From a virus, in IMG/VR virus record IMGVR_UViG_3300021403_000002, positions 1 through 34,994 of that record: a stretch of 34,994 bases of DNA; one strand, written 5' to 3'. Below, in pieces: positions 1-7,193 of this stretch (position 1 is its first letter; every line of letters starts with the position of its first letter). The notes beneath the pieces were generated by a model. It did not search any database. It saw only the letters and a list, made by a program, of their open reading frames with translations, and was not told the DNA's origin. A program made the position numbers and the translations under genes.

Positions 1-127
1 GGCACTTAATGATGACTGCATTACCGCATTCGGCTATTTCCAGCAGCAGTTAGCATTACAGTTGCAATTCTGGGATATAGAGCTACAAGAATCGCATTGG
101 GAGCTTGGTGGTGGGGACGTTGCTGGT
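1..127. repeat. Terminal overlap, left copy (contig circularity)
   Basis: These 127 bases are identical to the last 127 bases of the window. An exact overlap of this length at both ends is what a de Bruijn assembler leaves when it walks round a circular or circularly permuted molecule (127 is a common maximum k-mer). The reading frame of the gene at the right end continues without interruption at base 128. I infer an assembly overlap rather than a real terminal repeat. Confidence 0.93.
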
Positions 128-859
128 AACGTAAGACAAGTTATTGCAGGGAATCAGCAAGGATTTGTATATCTTGTCCAATCTGATGTGAGCGTAAATT
201 GTAGTGCCCGACAAATAACCAACATAGTTATCACCGCTGGGGGAAATGGCGCAACATTTACGGTGATTGATCACATGCTAGGCGTTGGAAACTATATTTC
301 ACTGATTGGCATTGTGGGTATAACTAATATGAATGGCAATATCTATAGTGTTGTCACAACTCCTACTGCTAATACATTTACCATTCAAAACACTAACCTT
401 CCATTGACCCTTTGGACTGGGGTGTATCAAGGTGGTGGTACGCTGGCATTTACCTCGAACATTCAGGTTGTTTCAAAACAATGGAACCCTTATGTAACGC
501 AAGATCGCAACATCTTCCTATCCAAGATCGATTTCTCGGTTAAGTCTACTGAGAGTGGACAGGTGACTGTTGATTACCTTGTTGGATCCGGGGAGCAACT
601 TCAAATCAACCAGGCTCGGCAATCTGGGACACTTATAGGAACTGGAGTTCTTGAGACCTTCCCTTATCCATCCGTTCCGAGTGAAACTGGTCAGGATAGG
701 TTATGGCACCCGGTATATTTCCAAGGCGATGCTCAATGTATTCAGATTGTTATCAATATGACTGATGTACAGATACGAAACCCTGATATATCTGAAGAAG
801 ATATACAGATTGAGGCGATGACCTTATATACGATGCCAACCAGTAGCAGGTTAACATAA
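1..859 (+). CDS. Nozzle-like tail protein, C-terminal part (continuation of the gene at 33471)
   Basis: This is the end of the 751-residue protein that begins at 33471; bases 1-127 duplicate the right end, and new sequence starts at 128 (residue 509). An apparent start at 62 is internal. At about residues 535-600 there is an FCCH-like module (an ITxxxxxGxxxTVxDH opening, then NGxxYSVVTTPTANTFTI), a small beta domain found in ubiquitin E1 enzymes and, as inserts, in many phage virion proteins. The C-terminal 120 residues are beta-rich (VKSTESGQVTVDYLV, then a hydrophobic WHPVYF stretch) and look like a blade or a docking domain. The stop codon overlaps the ATG of the next gene by one base, which implies translational coupling. 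Confidence 0.72.
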   Translation, partial: ALNDDCITAFGYFQQQLALQLQFWDIELQESHWELGGGDVAGNVRQVIAGNQQGFVYLVQSDVSVNCSARQITNIVITAGGNGATFTVIDHMLGVGNYISLIGIVGITNMNGNIYSVVTTPTANTFTIQNTNLPLTLWTGVYQGGGTLAFTSNIQVVSKQWNPYVTQDRNIFLSKIDFSVKSTESGQVTVDYLVGSGEQLQINQARQSGTLIGTGVLETFPYPSVPSETGQDRLWHPVYFQGDAQCIQIVINMTDVQIRNPDISEEDIQIEAMTLYTMPTSSRLT

Positions 860-1398
860 TGGCGAACGATGTTGTTTCTGGATCATTTGTACCCACTACT
901 AATGTATGGGATGTAGCCAATATATCTGACATTGATGTTACGAGCCCAGAGTTTAAGGAACTTTTAATAAGACTTTACCAAAACCTTAACCTTATGAGCA
1001 CGGTATTGAATACTAAGGACACTGGGTATTATAACTTGTCTCAGTATAGCTGTGGCCAACTCTTCTTCCCTAACCCTGCAGCCAACTCTACGAACACAAA
1101 TGCCAAGAATTTTAGGCAGGTTCTGAGGAAGGTTATTAACTTTGGAACTCTGCCTAATGCTGCTGTGGCTACGGTGGCGCATGGTATTACTACCACAGCA
1201 TTTACTCAATTCACTCGAATTTATGCGTGCGCAACTGATCCTGCTGATATGGAGTATTTACCGATACCATATGCATCATCAACTGCAGCAAATAACATTG
1301 AGTTGAGTGTCGATAATACCAATGTTACGATAACTACCGGATCAGATAGAACAGCTTTTACGAAGTGCGTTGTAGTTCTTGAGTATCTACAATATTAG
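859..1398 (+). CDS. Tail-associated virion protein (179 aa)
   Basis: Its ATG overlaps the stop of the nozzle-like gene (TAATG). No catalytic motif is visible. The first 60 residues carry a helical stretch (SPEFKELLIRLYQNLNLMS), and the rest is Thr/Asn/Ala-rich and probably beta-structured, with a VxHGITTTAFTQFTRIYA segment typical of small trimeric tip or knob domains. In P22 gene order this slot is occupied by the tail needle gp26 or by gp14, and a helix followed by a beta knob would suit a needle or short fibre. That assignment rests on order and composition only. Membership of the virion operon is clear from tight spacing on both sides. Confidence 0.6.
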   Translation: MANDVVSGSFVPTTNVWDVANISDIDVTSPEFKELLIRLYQNLNLMSTVLNTKDTGYYNLSQYSCGQLFFPNPAANSTNTNAKNFRQVLRKVINFGTLPNAAVATVAHGITTTAFTQFTRIYACATDPADMEYLPIPYASSTAANNIELSVDNTNVTITTGSDRTAFTKCVVVLEYLQY

Positions 1399-1407
1399 GA
1401 GATAGTG

Positions 1408-2124
1408 ATGTCAGAACTATTAGGTGCGTTAACAAATCCAGCCTTGGGCCCAGTAGTCGGCAATGCCCTTACTGGTAGCGGAAAGAGATGTAAAAATTGT
1501 GGTAATGGCGGTTCTCATAATAACCAATCACAACAAGGCCCAGGCATGGCGCCAGTGAGTGTAAATCCACAAGGTTTTGATCAGGCACAGCTTTATGGAA
1601 ATCAGTATGTAAACCAACCAAAGCCTGATAGCTCTTGGTGGTCTGGAACGCCAGGATATAACACAGCAACACCCCTCAAGACGCCTCAACAAACATATGC
1701 TTCTAATATTGCATCTCAAGCAGTAACCGGATTACTACAGCAAGGTATGCAGAATAACTTTGCTCCAGATTATTCTGGATTTGGTCCCATCGCCCAACGA
1801 GCGCGCAGTAACTTTGCTAACGATACTCTGCCGAGCATTGCAACAAGATTTGCTTCTGGCGGAAAAGATTCCAACCTGGAGAGAAGTGGTTACCTTGCTG
1901 AACTTGGTAAGGCTGGAGCAGGATTAAACGAGGGACTTGCTGCCCAAGAATCTCAATGGGGACAAAATCAGCAGCAACTAAGGCAGAACCTTATAGCGCA
2001 GTTATTGAGTGGCGGCGGTACTCAGACATTTGAGAATGTTCACACCGATCCCGTTAATGGATTTAAACAGGATGCGCCACAATTTATCGCGGCATTAATC
2101 AAGGGTCTCGCGACATTAGTTTAA
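1408..2124 (+). CDS. Putative ejection/internal virion protein, P22 gp7 position (238 aa)
   Basis: AGGAG lies six bases before the ATG at 1408; a GTG three bases earlier gives one extra residue and is less likely. The N-terminus has a Gly/Ala-rich amphipathic stretch followed by a CKNCGN pair of cysteines near residue 30. The middle is Gln/Asn/Pro-rich and disordered, and the C-terminal half is predicted helical (NLERSGYLAELGKAGAGL; QQLRQNLIAQLLSG). Length and order match P22 gp7 (229 aa), the first of three proteins ejected into the host with the DNA. No sequence similarity to gp7 can be claimed. The CxxC pair is not a gp7 hallmark that I know of. Confidence 0.5.
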   Translation: MSELLGALTNPALGPVVGNALTGSGKRCKNCGNGGSHNNQSQQGPGMAPVSVNPQGFDQAQLYGNQYVNQPKPDSSWWSGTPGYNTATPLKTPQQTYASNIASQAVTGLLQQGMQNNFAPDYSGFGPIAQRARSNFANDTLPSIATRFASGGKDSNLERSGYLAELGKAGAGLNEGLAAQESQWGQNQQQLRQNLIAQLLSGGGTQTFENVHTDPVNGFKQDAPQFIAALIKGLATLV

Positions 2125-2133
2125 GGAGATATC

Positions 2134-3384
2134 ATGGCAACAAGAGTACCTGGACATCAAACATTTGGCAGTGCATTAGCTCAAGGATTGGGTTCTGGCT
2201 TAGACACGCTAGCCAATATAAAACTCAAAGAAGTCATTGAACGTCAAAAGCAGAAGCGCGATGAAAAAGTTTTACGTGAGGCAAACTTTACTCCTGAAGC
2301 TGCGGCATTCATTTCAACATTGCCATCAGATCAAAGATTGAAATATATCGAGGGTCGGCCAGGATTAATGAACCAACCCGAACAGAATCAACAGTTACAG
2401 CAATTACAACAAGGGTCATATCTACCCCAAGAACAGCAACAACTTGGCCAACAAGATATCTTTGCATCACTCAATCCACGATCTCAAGCCAATCCAGCGC
2501 AGCAACAATTAGAAAGATTACGGGGATCATCAGGCGAAGGATTCCTCAATAGTCTACTTGCTGGACAAGGACAACCTGGAGCACAACCAGGATTGATGCA
2601 GCCACAACAAATGCAACAACCGCAGAAATTACAGCAAGCGCGGCCTCAAGTCTCCCCACAACAAGCACAACGTAGGCAAAGTGTAGCCGAAATATTGACT
2701 GCCCCCGTGGTTTCAGCGGCAGAGCGAAATGCAGAGCTAAAAAGTTCTCAGGCCGAGAGAAATGCACAATTAAAGGATCAACTCAAAATAAATGCTGAGG
2801 GCAGAGAAATAGCAGATAACTTTTCTAAATTTGGTGCAGTTGCTGAAGATATTAAGAAGCAGATTCCAAATTTAAAGAAGATAATTAACAGCGGGCACGG
2901 TGGAAGTAAGACTTGGGCCGGAATTGTTGGTCTTGGTAAAAAGTTGGGACTTGATCTATCATCTCATCTAGCAACTAACGATGCAAAAATAGCCTCAAGC
3001 AGGGCTATATTCTTTCCACTTATAGCATCTATCCTTAAGGAAAACTTCACTGATCAGGAGTTTAAGGCGTTTGAAGAAAAGCTGCCAAAGGAAACTGATT
3101 CAGATGAGATACAACTTTATAAATTAGATAATATCGGATTAATACTTGATGAGGCAAAGAGAAGGGCCCATGCTGCTGAGAGGCTTACGCAGAAGTATGG
3201 AAATAAATTCCCGACTAATTTTAGGCAAGAAGTTTACAAGGAAGCCGATAAGCACTCCGCTAAATCTAAAAACCCTGAGATAGATTTATTACCAAACCCT
3301 GCAACCGAAAGCCCTGATTCCTCGTTTGAGTTATCCAATGGTGAAGTGGCTAAGATAGTTGATGGTGAGTGGAGGATAGTATAA
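2134..3384 (+). CDS. Putative ejection/internal virion protein, Gln-rich (416 aa)
   Basis: A strong AAGGAGATATC site precedes the ATG. Residues 1-60 are helical and charged; residues 80-190 are an unusually glutamine-rich low-complexity region; residues 190-370 are alpha-helical (ERNAELKSSQAERNAQLKD, then a helical segment to KRRAHAAERLTQKYG). The C-terminal tail is short and acidic. The protein follows the gp7-like gene and precedes another large helical protein, as gp20 does in P22 (471 aa). A secreted pore-forming or DNA-escort role is inferred from that order. The gene overlaps the next one by one base (TAATG). No enzyme motif is seen. Confidence 0.5.
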   Translation: MATRVPGHQTFGSALAQGLGSGLDTLANIKLKEVIERQKQKRDEKVLREANFTPEAAAFISTLPSDQRLKYIEGRPGLMNQPEQNQQLQQLQQGSYLPQEQQQLGQQDIFASLNPRSQANPAQQQLERLRGSSGEGFLNSLLAGQGQPGAQPGLMQPQQMQQPQKLQQARPQVSPQQAQRRQSVAEILTAPVVSAAERNAELKSSQAERNAQLKDQLKINAEGREIADNFSKFGAVAEDIKKQIPNLKKIINSGHGGSKTWAGIVGLGKKLGLDLSSHLATNDAKIASSRAIFFPLIASILKENFTDQEFKAFEEKLPKETDSDEIQLYKLDNIGLILDEAKRRAHAAERLTQKYGNKFPTNFRQEVYKEADKHSAKSKNPEIDLLPNPATESPDSSFELSNGEVAKIVDGEWRIV

Positions 3385-4586
3385 TGCCTATAAAGAGATT
3401 GTCTGGATCAACAACTAATCAGGATCTTGGACCTGTTGCTAGAACTATAGGAGGCGGACTTTCGGGTCTGGCACAAAACGCACAATCACTTGCGGGTCAT
3501 GTATTTAGATACGCAATGCCCGGATGGGGATCAGCGGGAGGCGAACTTCTTGACCTATTGCCGAACATTGCACAAACAGGAAGACGGGTTGGTGGCGTAA
3601 CCGAGGAACAGCTCAATCCAAGGGGATTTAGAGAGGAAGTGGCACAGGGCGTACTTAGCCAGGGACCACTTGCTGCACTTACTGGCGGTGGTGGTGTTGT
3701 AAATGCGCTTGGAAGGACTGCCGCTGGAGTTACTGCTGGCGCTGCCGCTAAACATTTAGGTGCGGGAAAGCTTGCCCAGGGCGCCATTCAATTAGGAACA
3801 GAATTATTTGCTCCAGGTCTTTATAATAAAGCAAAGTCTTTAACCGAAAAGGGCTATAAGATATCTAAAATAGCCAAAGAATTACATCCGGCCCAGCAAT
3901 TAAAAAGATCGCTTTATGACCAGGCACAATCATCACTTAGGCCAAATGAGCGCGGCAGCATCAAGGCATGGGAACCCATAAAAGATGCCATTAGGAAGTT
4001 TAACCGAGTTGAGACTGATGATGCGGTTAAAAATGTAGTTAATAAGGCGATGGAGAATATAGAGGGTAACTTCTCGCAAACTACAAAAGATGCGAACATA
4101 TCTGATGTATGGGGTTCTCTAAAGGCACTAAATAAACAGATCTCTTCTCTGCCGTCAAAAAGTGGTGCGCGACCCCACCTCGAGCAAGCTGCTGGTGGTC
4201 TAAGTAATATACTTAAAGATTACCGACCATTTAATGAGCCATTCTGGAAGTTTAGGACTGACGCCAATAAGATTCATACCATTCAACAATGGGCGCCCCT
4301 ATTTAGTCAAATGGGTGAAACGCTAACATCAAAGGGAAGTCTTCTTGGAAAGTTTAAGTGGCCATTTGAGAAGTTCTTAAAGGCGATAGGCGAAGGCCAA
4401 AGAATGCTAGGTTACATAAAAGTTCCAGCTGCTCGACATTATCTTGGTAAGGCTATACATCAAGAATTGAACAGCCACCCGTCTGCAGCGGCAAATTCAC
4501 TGCTTAAGTTCCTCAAGGAGAACGAAAAAACTGATAAGGGTAAACCTTCAGGACCAAAGAGGATTTCTGGAAAAACTATTTCTTGA
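3384..4586 (+). CDS. Putative ejection/internal virion protein with glycine-zipper N-terminus (400 aa)
   Basis: The open frame extends 15 bases upstream to a GTG, but GGAGG sits eight bases before the ATG at 3384, which overlaps the previous stop, so that start is chosen. Residues 10-130 contain repeated small-residue patterns (TIGGGLSGLA, AALTGGGGVVNALGR, AAGVTAGAAAKHLGAG) that resemble glycine-zipper membrane-insertion segments. The remainder is helical and strongly basic, ending in a lysine-rich tail. It takes the place of P22 gp16, a membrane-active ejection protein, although it is shorter (gp16 is 609 aa). I see no lytic transglycosylase motif. The gene ends convergently with a leftward gene, overlapping it by 11 bases. 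Confidence 0.5.
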   Translation: MPIKRLSGSTTNQDLGPVARTIGGGLSGLAQNAQSLAGHVFRYAMPGWGSAGGELLDLLPNIAQTGRRVGGVTEEQLNPRGFREEVAQGVLSQGPLAALTGGGGVVNALGRTAAGVTAGAAAKHLGAGKLAQGAIQLGTELFAPGLYNKAKSLTEKGYKISKIAKELHPAQQLKRSLYDQAQSSLRPNERGSIKAWEPIKDAIRKFNRVETDDAVKNVVNKAMENIEGNFSQTTKDANISDVWGSLKALNKQISSLPSKSGARPHLEQAAGGLSNILKDYRPFNEPFWKFRTDANKIHTIQQWAPLFSQMGETLTSKGSLLGKFKWPFEKFLKAIGEGQRMLGYIKVPAARHYLGKAIHQELNSHPSAAANSLLKFLKENEKTDKGKPSGPKRISGKTIS

Positions 4587-4752
4587 TATCGTGGTGTGAG
4601 TCATCATATCCATAATCACACCCATCGCCATTTATTAGGTATGATATATATCCCCACACCAAGCATGCACCGATCCAAGCCATACCAAATGCTATGCTTA
4701 ATATGCTCATGGCGATGACTGATATAATAATAAATAATATAAGACCTAACAT
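4576..4752 (-). CDS. Small two-helix membrane protein (58 aa)
   Basis: The start at 4752 is preceded by CAGGA with seven bases of spacing; an upstream ATG at 4782 lies inside the neighbouring gene and has no site. Two hydrophobic stretches (LGLILFIIISVIAM and AFGMAWIGACLVWGYISYL) suggest an inner-membrane hairpin, followed by an acidic, histidine-containing tail (DGCDYGYDDSHHDIKK). It is co-oriented with, and one base from, the cysteine-rich gene at 4754, and opposes the flanking virion operon. The topology would suit a superinfection-exclusion protein or a small holin, but nothing in the sequence decides this. Confidence 0.6.
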   Translation of the reverse strand: MLGLILFIIISVIAMSILSIAFGMAWIGACLVWGYISYLINGDGCDYGYDDSHHDIKK

Positions 4753-4753
4753 A

Positions 4754-5026
4754 TTATTTTCCTGGATGCATATATAATGCATTATTTTTAACTTTATAGG
4801 TGCAAGTCATATCGCAATCTATGCTACAACTTGCACAACTATAATCGCAGTCTTTATCGATACATCGCCATCCTATAAACATATCTGCCATCTTATGCAT
4901 ACCAAGATGCATATCTCTCATCTTCTTCTCAAGAATTCCGACATCTCTTCTATTTTGTAACAAATCTCGCTCTACTTCGTTATACACTTGTAGGAATTGT
5001 TGGTTATCCCATATATTATCTAGCAT
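4754..5026 (-). CDS. Cysteine-rich small protein (90 aa), unknown
   Basis: The first 50 residues are charged, helical and probably coiled coil (VERDLLQNRRDVGILEKKM). They are followed by a compact cluster of seven cysteines between residues 54 and 75 (pattern CIDKDC, then CASC, then CDMTC). The spacing allows one or two bound metal ions or disulfides. Together with the downstream membrane protein it forms a two-gene leftward unit, and it is divergent from the gene at 5051. No clear ribosome binding site is visible. I do not recognise the family. A regulatory or membrane-associated accessory role is possible. Confidence 0.6.
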   Translation of the reverse strand: MLDNIWDNQQFLQVYNEVERDLLQNRRDVGILEKKMRDMHLGMHKMADMFIGWRCIDKDCDYSCASCSIDCDMTCTYKVKNNALYMHPGK

Positions 5027-5050
5027 GATGTTTGTACCTAAGGAGTTGAT

Positions 5051-5386
5051 ATGAAGTTATTCGTTGTTGCTCTTATAGTTTCTCTATTCTCATCATCCTC
5101 ATCTTGCCTCGTTAAACTCTCATCCAAGAATAAGTGCGTTGCCTATGAAAATATTATCATCGAGGCGCGCAAGCGAACCATTCACATATTTGTTATTGAC
5201 CGAGACCATAGCCTTGATGAAATAGCTCGTCTCGGATCACCACTTCCCATAAGATCAATAGCCGTTGTCGCCAATCAATACCTTCTAGCCTTCGCTGAAC
5301 TCGGATCCATTCGTCGCATCTATCAGTGGAATATCGATAATCCCGAAAGACCCTATCGTTTGTACCATAAGACGGCTAGTCTCTAG
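5051..5386 (+). CDS. Exported small protein (111 aa), unknown
   Basis: AAGGAG is seven bases before the ATG. The N-terminus is a signal peptide or membrane anchor (basic start, then hydrophobic FVVALIVSLF, then a serine run and a cysteine at residue 19). The cysteine lacks a proper lipobox because serine precedes it at every key position, so lipoprotein processing is doubtful. The mature part is mixed alpha/beta with RTIHIFVIDRDHSLDEIARL and RSIAVVANQYLLAF; no catalytic set is evident. It is the only rightward gene of the accessory island and ends convergently, overlapping the leftward gene at 5383 by four bases. A cell-envelope function such as superinfection exclusion is a guess. Confidence 0.6.
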   Translation: MKLFVVALIVSLFSSSSSCLVKLSSKNKCVAYENIIIEARKRTIHIFVIDRDHSLDEIARLGSPLPIRSIAVVANQYLLAFAELGSIRRIYQWNIDNPERPYRLYHKTASL

Positions 5387-5541
5387 GGATTAAACTTACT
5401 AAAGTATTCATACTCTAAAACATCACCACCTGCTTTTGGTGCATTAGCACTCTGTATAATCATCGAATTTACTGTAGCACATACGACAAATCCAAGCAGG
5501 AACGATACTCCACTTACAGAAAACATTTCAATTCTTGTCAT
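5383..5541 (-). CDS. Small one-helix membrane protein (52 aa)
   Basis: The reading frame starts at ATG 5541, with AGAGTGG upstream as a weak ribosome binding site, and ends at TAG 5383. A single hydrophobic segment occupies residues 11-24 (GVSFLLGFVVCATV), flanked by a short cytoplasmic N-terminus and a polar, tyrosine-containing C-terminus (VLEYEYFSKFNP). Its start lies inside the end of the RHH gene at 5528, with 14 bases of overlap, so the two are likely co-translated from the promoter near 5720. A regulator paired with a membrane peptide recalls antitoxin-toxin or regulator-effector pairs, but this is only an analogy. Confidence 0.55.
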   Translation of the reverse strand: MTRIEMFSVSGVSFLLGFVVCATVNSMIIQSANAPKAGGDVLEYEYFSKFNP

Positions 5542-5686
5542 TATTACCACTCTGCTGTTCTCGTACTAAATGATCCAATAAGATCCTTAGTACATAATCC
5601 TTTACGGACATTCCATTTTCACTAGCCTTGACCTTAACCTTGAGATGTATCTCTTCCGGTATTACTACCATCTTCAACTTAGCCAC
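5528..5686 (-). CDS. Ribbon-helix-helix (Arc/CopG-like) small DNA-binding protein (52 aa)
   Basis: The start is GTG at 5686, five bases after a perfect AGGAG. The sequence begins MAKLKMVVIPEEIHLKVKVK, continues SENGMSVKDYVLRILLDHL and ends in a polar tail. This is the classic ribbon-helix-helix pattern: a beta strand of alternating residues (KLKMVVIP), a first helix, a turn (NGMS), and a second helix (VKDYVLRILLDHL). Such dimers repress their own operons and are common as antitoxins and plasmid regulators. It probably controls this leftward pair, and perhaps the divergent fibre operon, through the AT-rich spacer 5687-5816. The gene is short and easily missed. Confidence 0.75.
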   Translation of the reverse strand: MAKLKMVVIPEEIHLKVKVKASENGMSVKDYVLRILLDHLVREQQSGNNDKN

Positions 5687-5715
5687 ACGATCTCCTTTAA
5701 AACCATATATAAATA

Positions 5716-5744
5716 ATATTATATTTTTATATTAATTATGTCAA
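5716..5744 (-). promoter_or_regulatory. Leftward sigma70-like promoter for the RHH gene
   Basis: On the minus strand there is a perfect TTGACA (5744-5739). Downstream are a TATAAT (5723-5718, spacing 15) and an overlapping TAATAT (5721-5716, spacing 17). The whole spacer up to the GTG at 5686 is very AT-rich. It is the only plausible promoter for the leftward pair 5528/5383, and RHH autoregulation here would be typical. Confidence 0.6.
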
Positions 5745-5816
5745 CTATTAACTTGAATGCATAAACTGGACCGACTATCATCTGCTTTGATATGGATTTA
5801 TTCACTTAGGAGAGAT

Positions 5817-6587
5817 ATGTCAGTTAGTTTAAATCAGCCCAATTTGGCGTATGGGCAATCACAAGGCCTTGTGGGTGTGATGCCATTAGTACAGGAAGTG
5901 TCCTCTATTCCAGGTATAACAACCCGTGGAGTACTTGGCCAGACAGTTATTTATGTTGCTCCTGATGGAACCAGAGCTGCCTATATGTTGATAGGGGTAG
6001 CATTTGGAAACTCGATATGGGTTTCTCTTTCTGGCGGGGATGCATTTTTCCACAACCTGCTTGTTACGGGAACATTAACCGTTGATGGGTTGGCGACTTT
6101 TGATAATAACGTAAATATAGCAGATGGCGGCGCATTGCAATTCTTGGGCGCTGGGGGCATATCATTTGCGGGAACGGCAGCAATTATATTTAATGGTCCT
6201 GCGGGCGGAATAACCATAAACAACGACAGCATAATAAACCTTGATGGAACCACGCCGGGATTATACGCATTAAATATCGGAACCCCGACGGTTTCAATTG
6301 GTGGTGTTATAGGTGGTATTGATGTTGCCCTCGCAACCACTGATGGTGCCATAATAACTGGCGGCGGCATTCTTGGTGGATCGGTGCAGGTTGATAATGA
6401 TTTGTCTGCCGGATTTTCCCCGGGAACAATTCTTGGACTTACTCATACTAGAAATACCACTCAGGGTGTTGGTGATATGACAATATTGTCCACCAATGGC
6501 AACCCAGGAAATAACGCTGGCTATTTCACATTCTATATTGGAAATACGCCTGCATATGTTCCTTATTTCCTTAATATCGCTCCTTAA
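5817..6587 (+). CDS. Tail-fibre or short-fibre protein (256 aa)
   Basis: The frame opens at 5757, but TTAGGAGAGAT lies directly before ATG 5817, which is taken as the start. The N-terminal 90 residues include QTVIYVAPDGTRAAYMLIGV, a small beta domain. Next comes LLVTGTLTVDGLATFDNNV followed by a long run of beta-helix-like repeats rich in Gly/Ile/Asn (ISFAGTAAIIFNGPAGG; VSIGGVIGGIDVALATT). Such gene-encoded TVDGxATFxxNV segments are common in trimeric fibre shafts. The last 55 residues may form the tip. It opens the fibre operon that runs to 11845 and probably helps receptor binding or attaches the adhesins. Confidence 0.65.
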   Translation: MSVSLNQPNLAYGQSQGLVGVMPLVQEVSSIPGITTRGVLGQTVIYVAPDGTRAAYMLIGVAFGNSIWVSLSGGDAFFHNLLVTGTLTVDGLATFDNNVNIADGGALQFLGAGGISFAGTAAIIFNGPAGGITINNDSIINLDGTTPGLYALNIGTPTVSIGGVIGGIDVALATTDGAIITGGGILGGSVQVDNDLSAGFSPGTILGLTHTRNTTQGVGDMTILSTNGNPGNNAGYFTFYIGNTPAYVPYFLNIAP

Positions 6588-6596
6588 TTTCGAAAG

Positions 6597-6809
6597 ATGA
6601 ACATGGATCAAAGATTAATGGTTCTACTTGAGACCGTAAAAGAAAATGGAAAATTCTCTTTCTCGGTTCAATATGGCGTGCCTTTTCAAGCAGCGTACGA
6701 TGCCTTAGATGAATTCAAGGCTGAAATGCAGGCGATGGAGAAGGCAAAGCTCGATAAAGAAGCTGAAATGAAAGCGAAAGCCGAAGCCCAGACTACCGAC
6801 CAGGGGTGA
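6597..6809 (+). CDS. Small coiled-coil protein in the fibre operon (70 aa)
   Basis: This gene lies between two virion genes, with nine bases before it and three after. A second ATG at 6603 is equally likely; the ribosome binding site is weak for both. Residues 1-35 may be globular (VKENGKFSFSVQYGVPFQ), and residues 36-66 form a charged, alanine/lysine-rich coiled coil (MQAMEKAKLDKEAEMKAKAE). Its size resembles small fibre-assembly chaperones or connectors, but nothing specific identifies it. Confidence 0.6.
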   Translation: MNMDQRLMVLLETVKENGKFSFSVQYGVPFQAAYDALDEFKAEMQAMEKAKLDKEAEMKAKAEAQTTDQG

Positions 6810-6812
6810 TGT

Positions 6813-7184
6813 ATGAATTTAAGTGCAATACGAGCACAATTTGAGCCCATGAGGGAGGTTGGATTTGCTGATATAGGAGCTGATTATTTTCCGGTAGGCG
6901 CTCCTTTTGCTAATCCTGCTTATCACGTAGTACTACAGAATCTTACCGACCAACCGGCGATATTCTCATTTCTTCCAGCAGGACAAATACCTCTTGAAGA
7001 TGGAACAGATGACCATATTGTGGTTCAGAGTGAAGTTGCGTATGTATTAGATATAAATACTAACAGAACCAATGTTGCCTCTGGTTATATATTTGCTCAG
7101 GGCACACAGGTATGGGTCGCTGCATTTGCGGGTGCTCCTGCGTCCGGTGAAGTGGTTCTCTCTGTCCTTTATGGCGCTAGTTAG
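6813..7184 (+). CDS. Small beta-rich virion protein (123 aa)
   Basis: ATG 6813 follows GGGGTGAT of the previous stop. The protein is beta-rich and has no signal peptide: FADIGADYFPVGAPFANPAY, then VVLQNLTDQPAIFSFLP, then a closing AGAPASGEVVLSVLYGAS. The VVLQNLTDQPAIFSF pattern resembles an Ig-like or jelly-roll strand pair of the kind seen in head-decoration and fibre-tip proteins. Ten bases separate it from the giant adhesin, so it may be a connector between baseplate and fibre. The function is inferred from context only. Confidence 0.55.
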   Translation: MNLSAIRAQFEPMREVGFADIGADYFPVGAPFANPAYHVVLQNLTDQPAIFSFLPAGQIPLEDGTDDHIVVQSEVAYVLDINTNRTNVASGYIFAQGTQVWVAAFAGAPASGEVVLSVLYGAS

Positions 7185-7193
7185 GAGATTGCT

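Noticed and set aside
62-859. Separate 265-residue gene at the left end
   Set aside because: The ATG at 62 is internal to the 751-residue protein that crosses the contig joint; no ribosome binding site precedes it.
5628-5638. A further TTGACCTTAAC identical to the repeat in the origin loop
   Set aside because: It lies in the KVKVK codons of the RHH gene, a single copy 10 kb away with no nearby partner; chance plus coding is enough.
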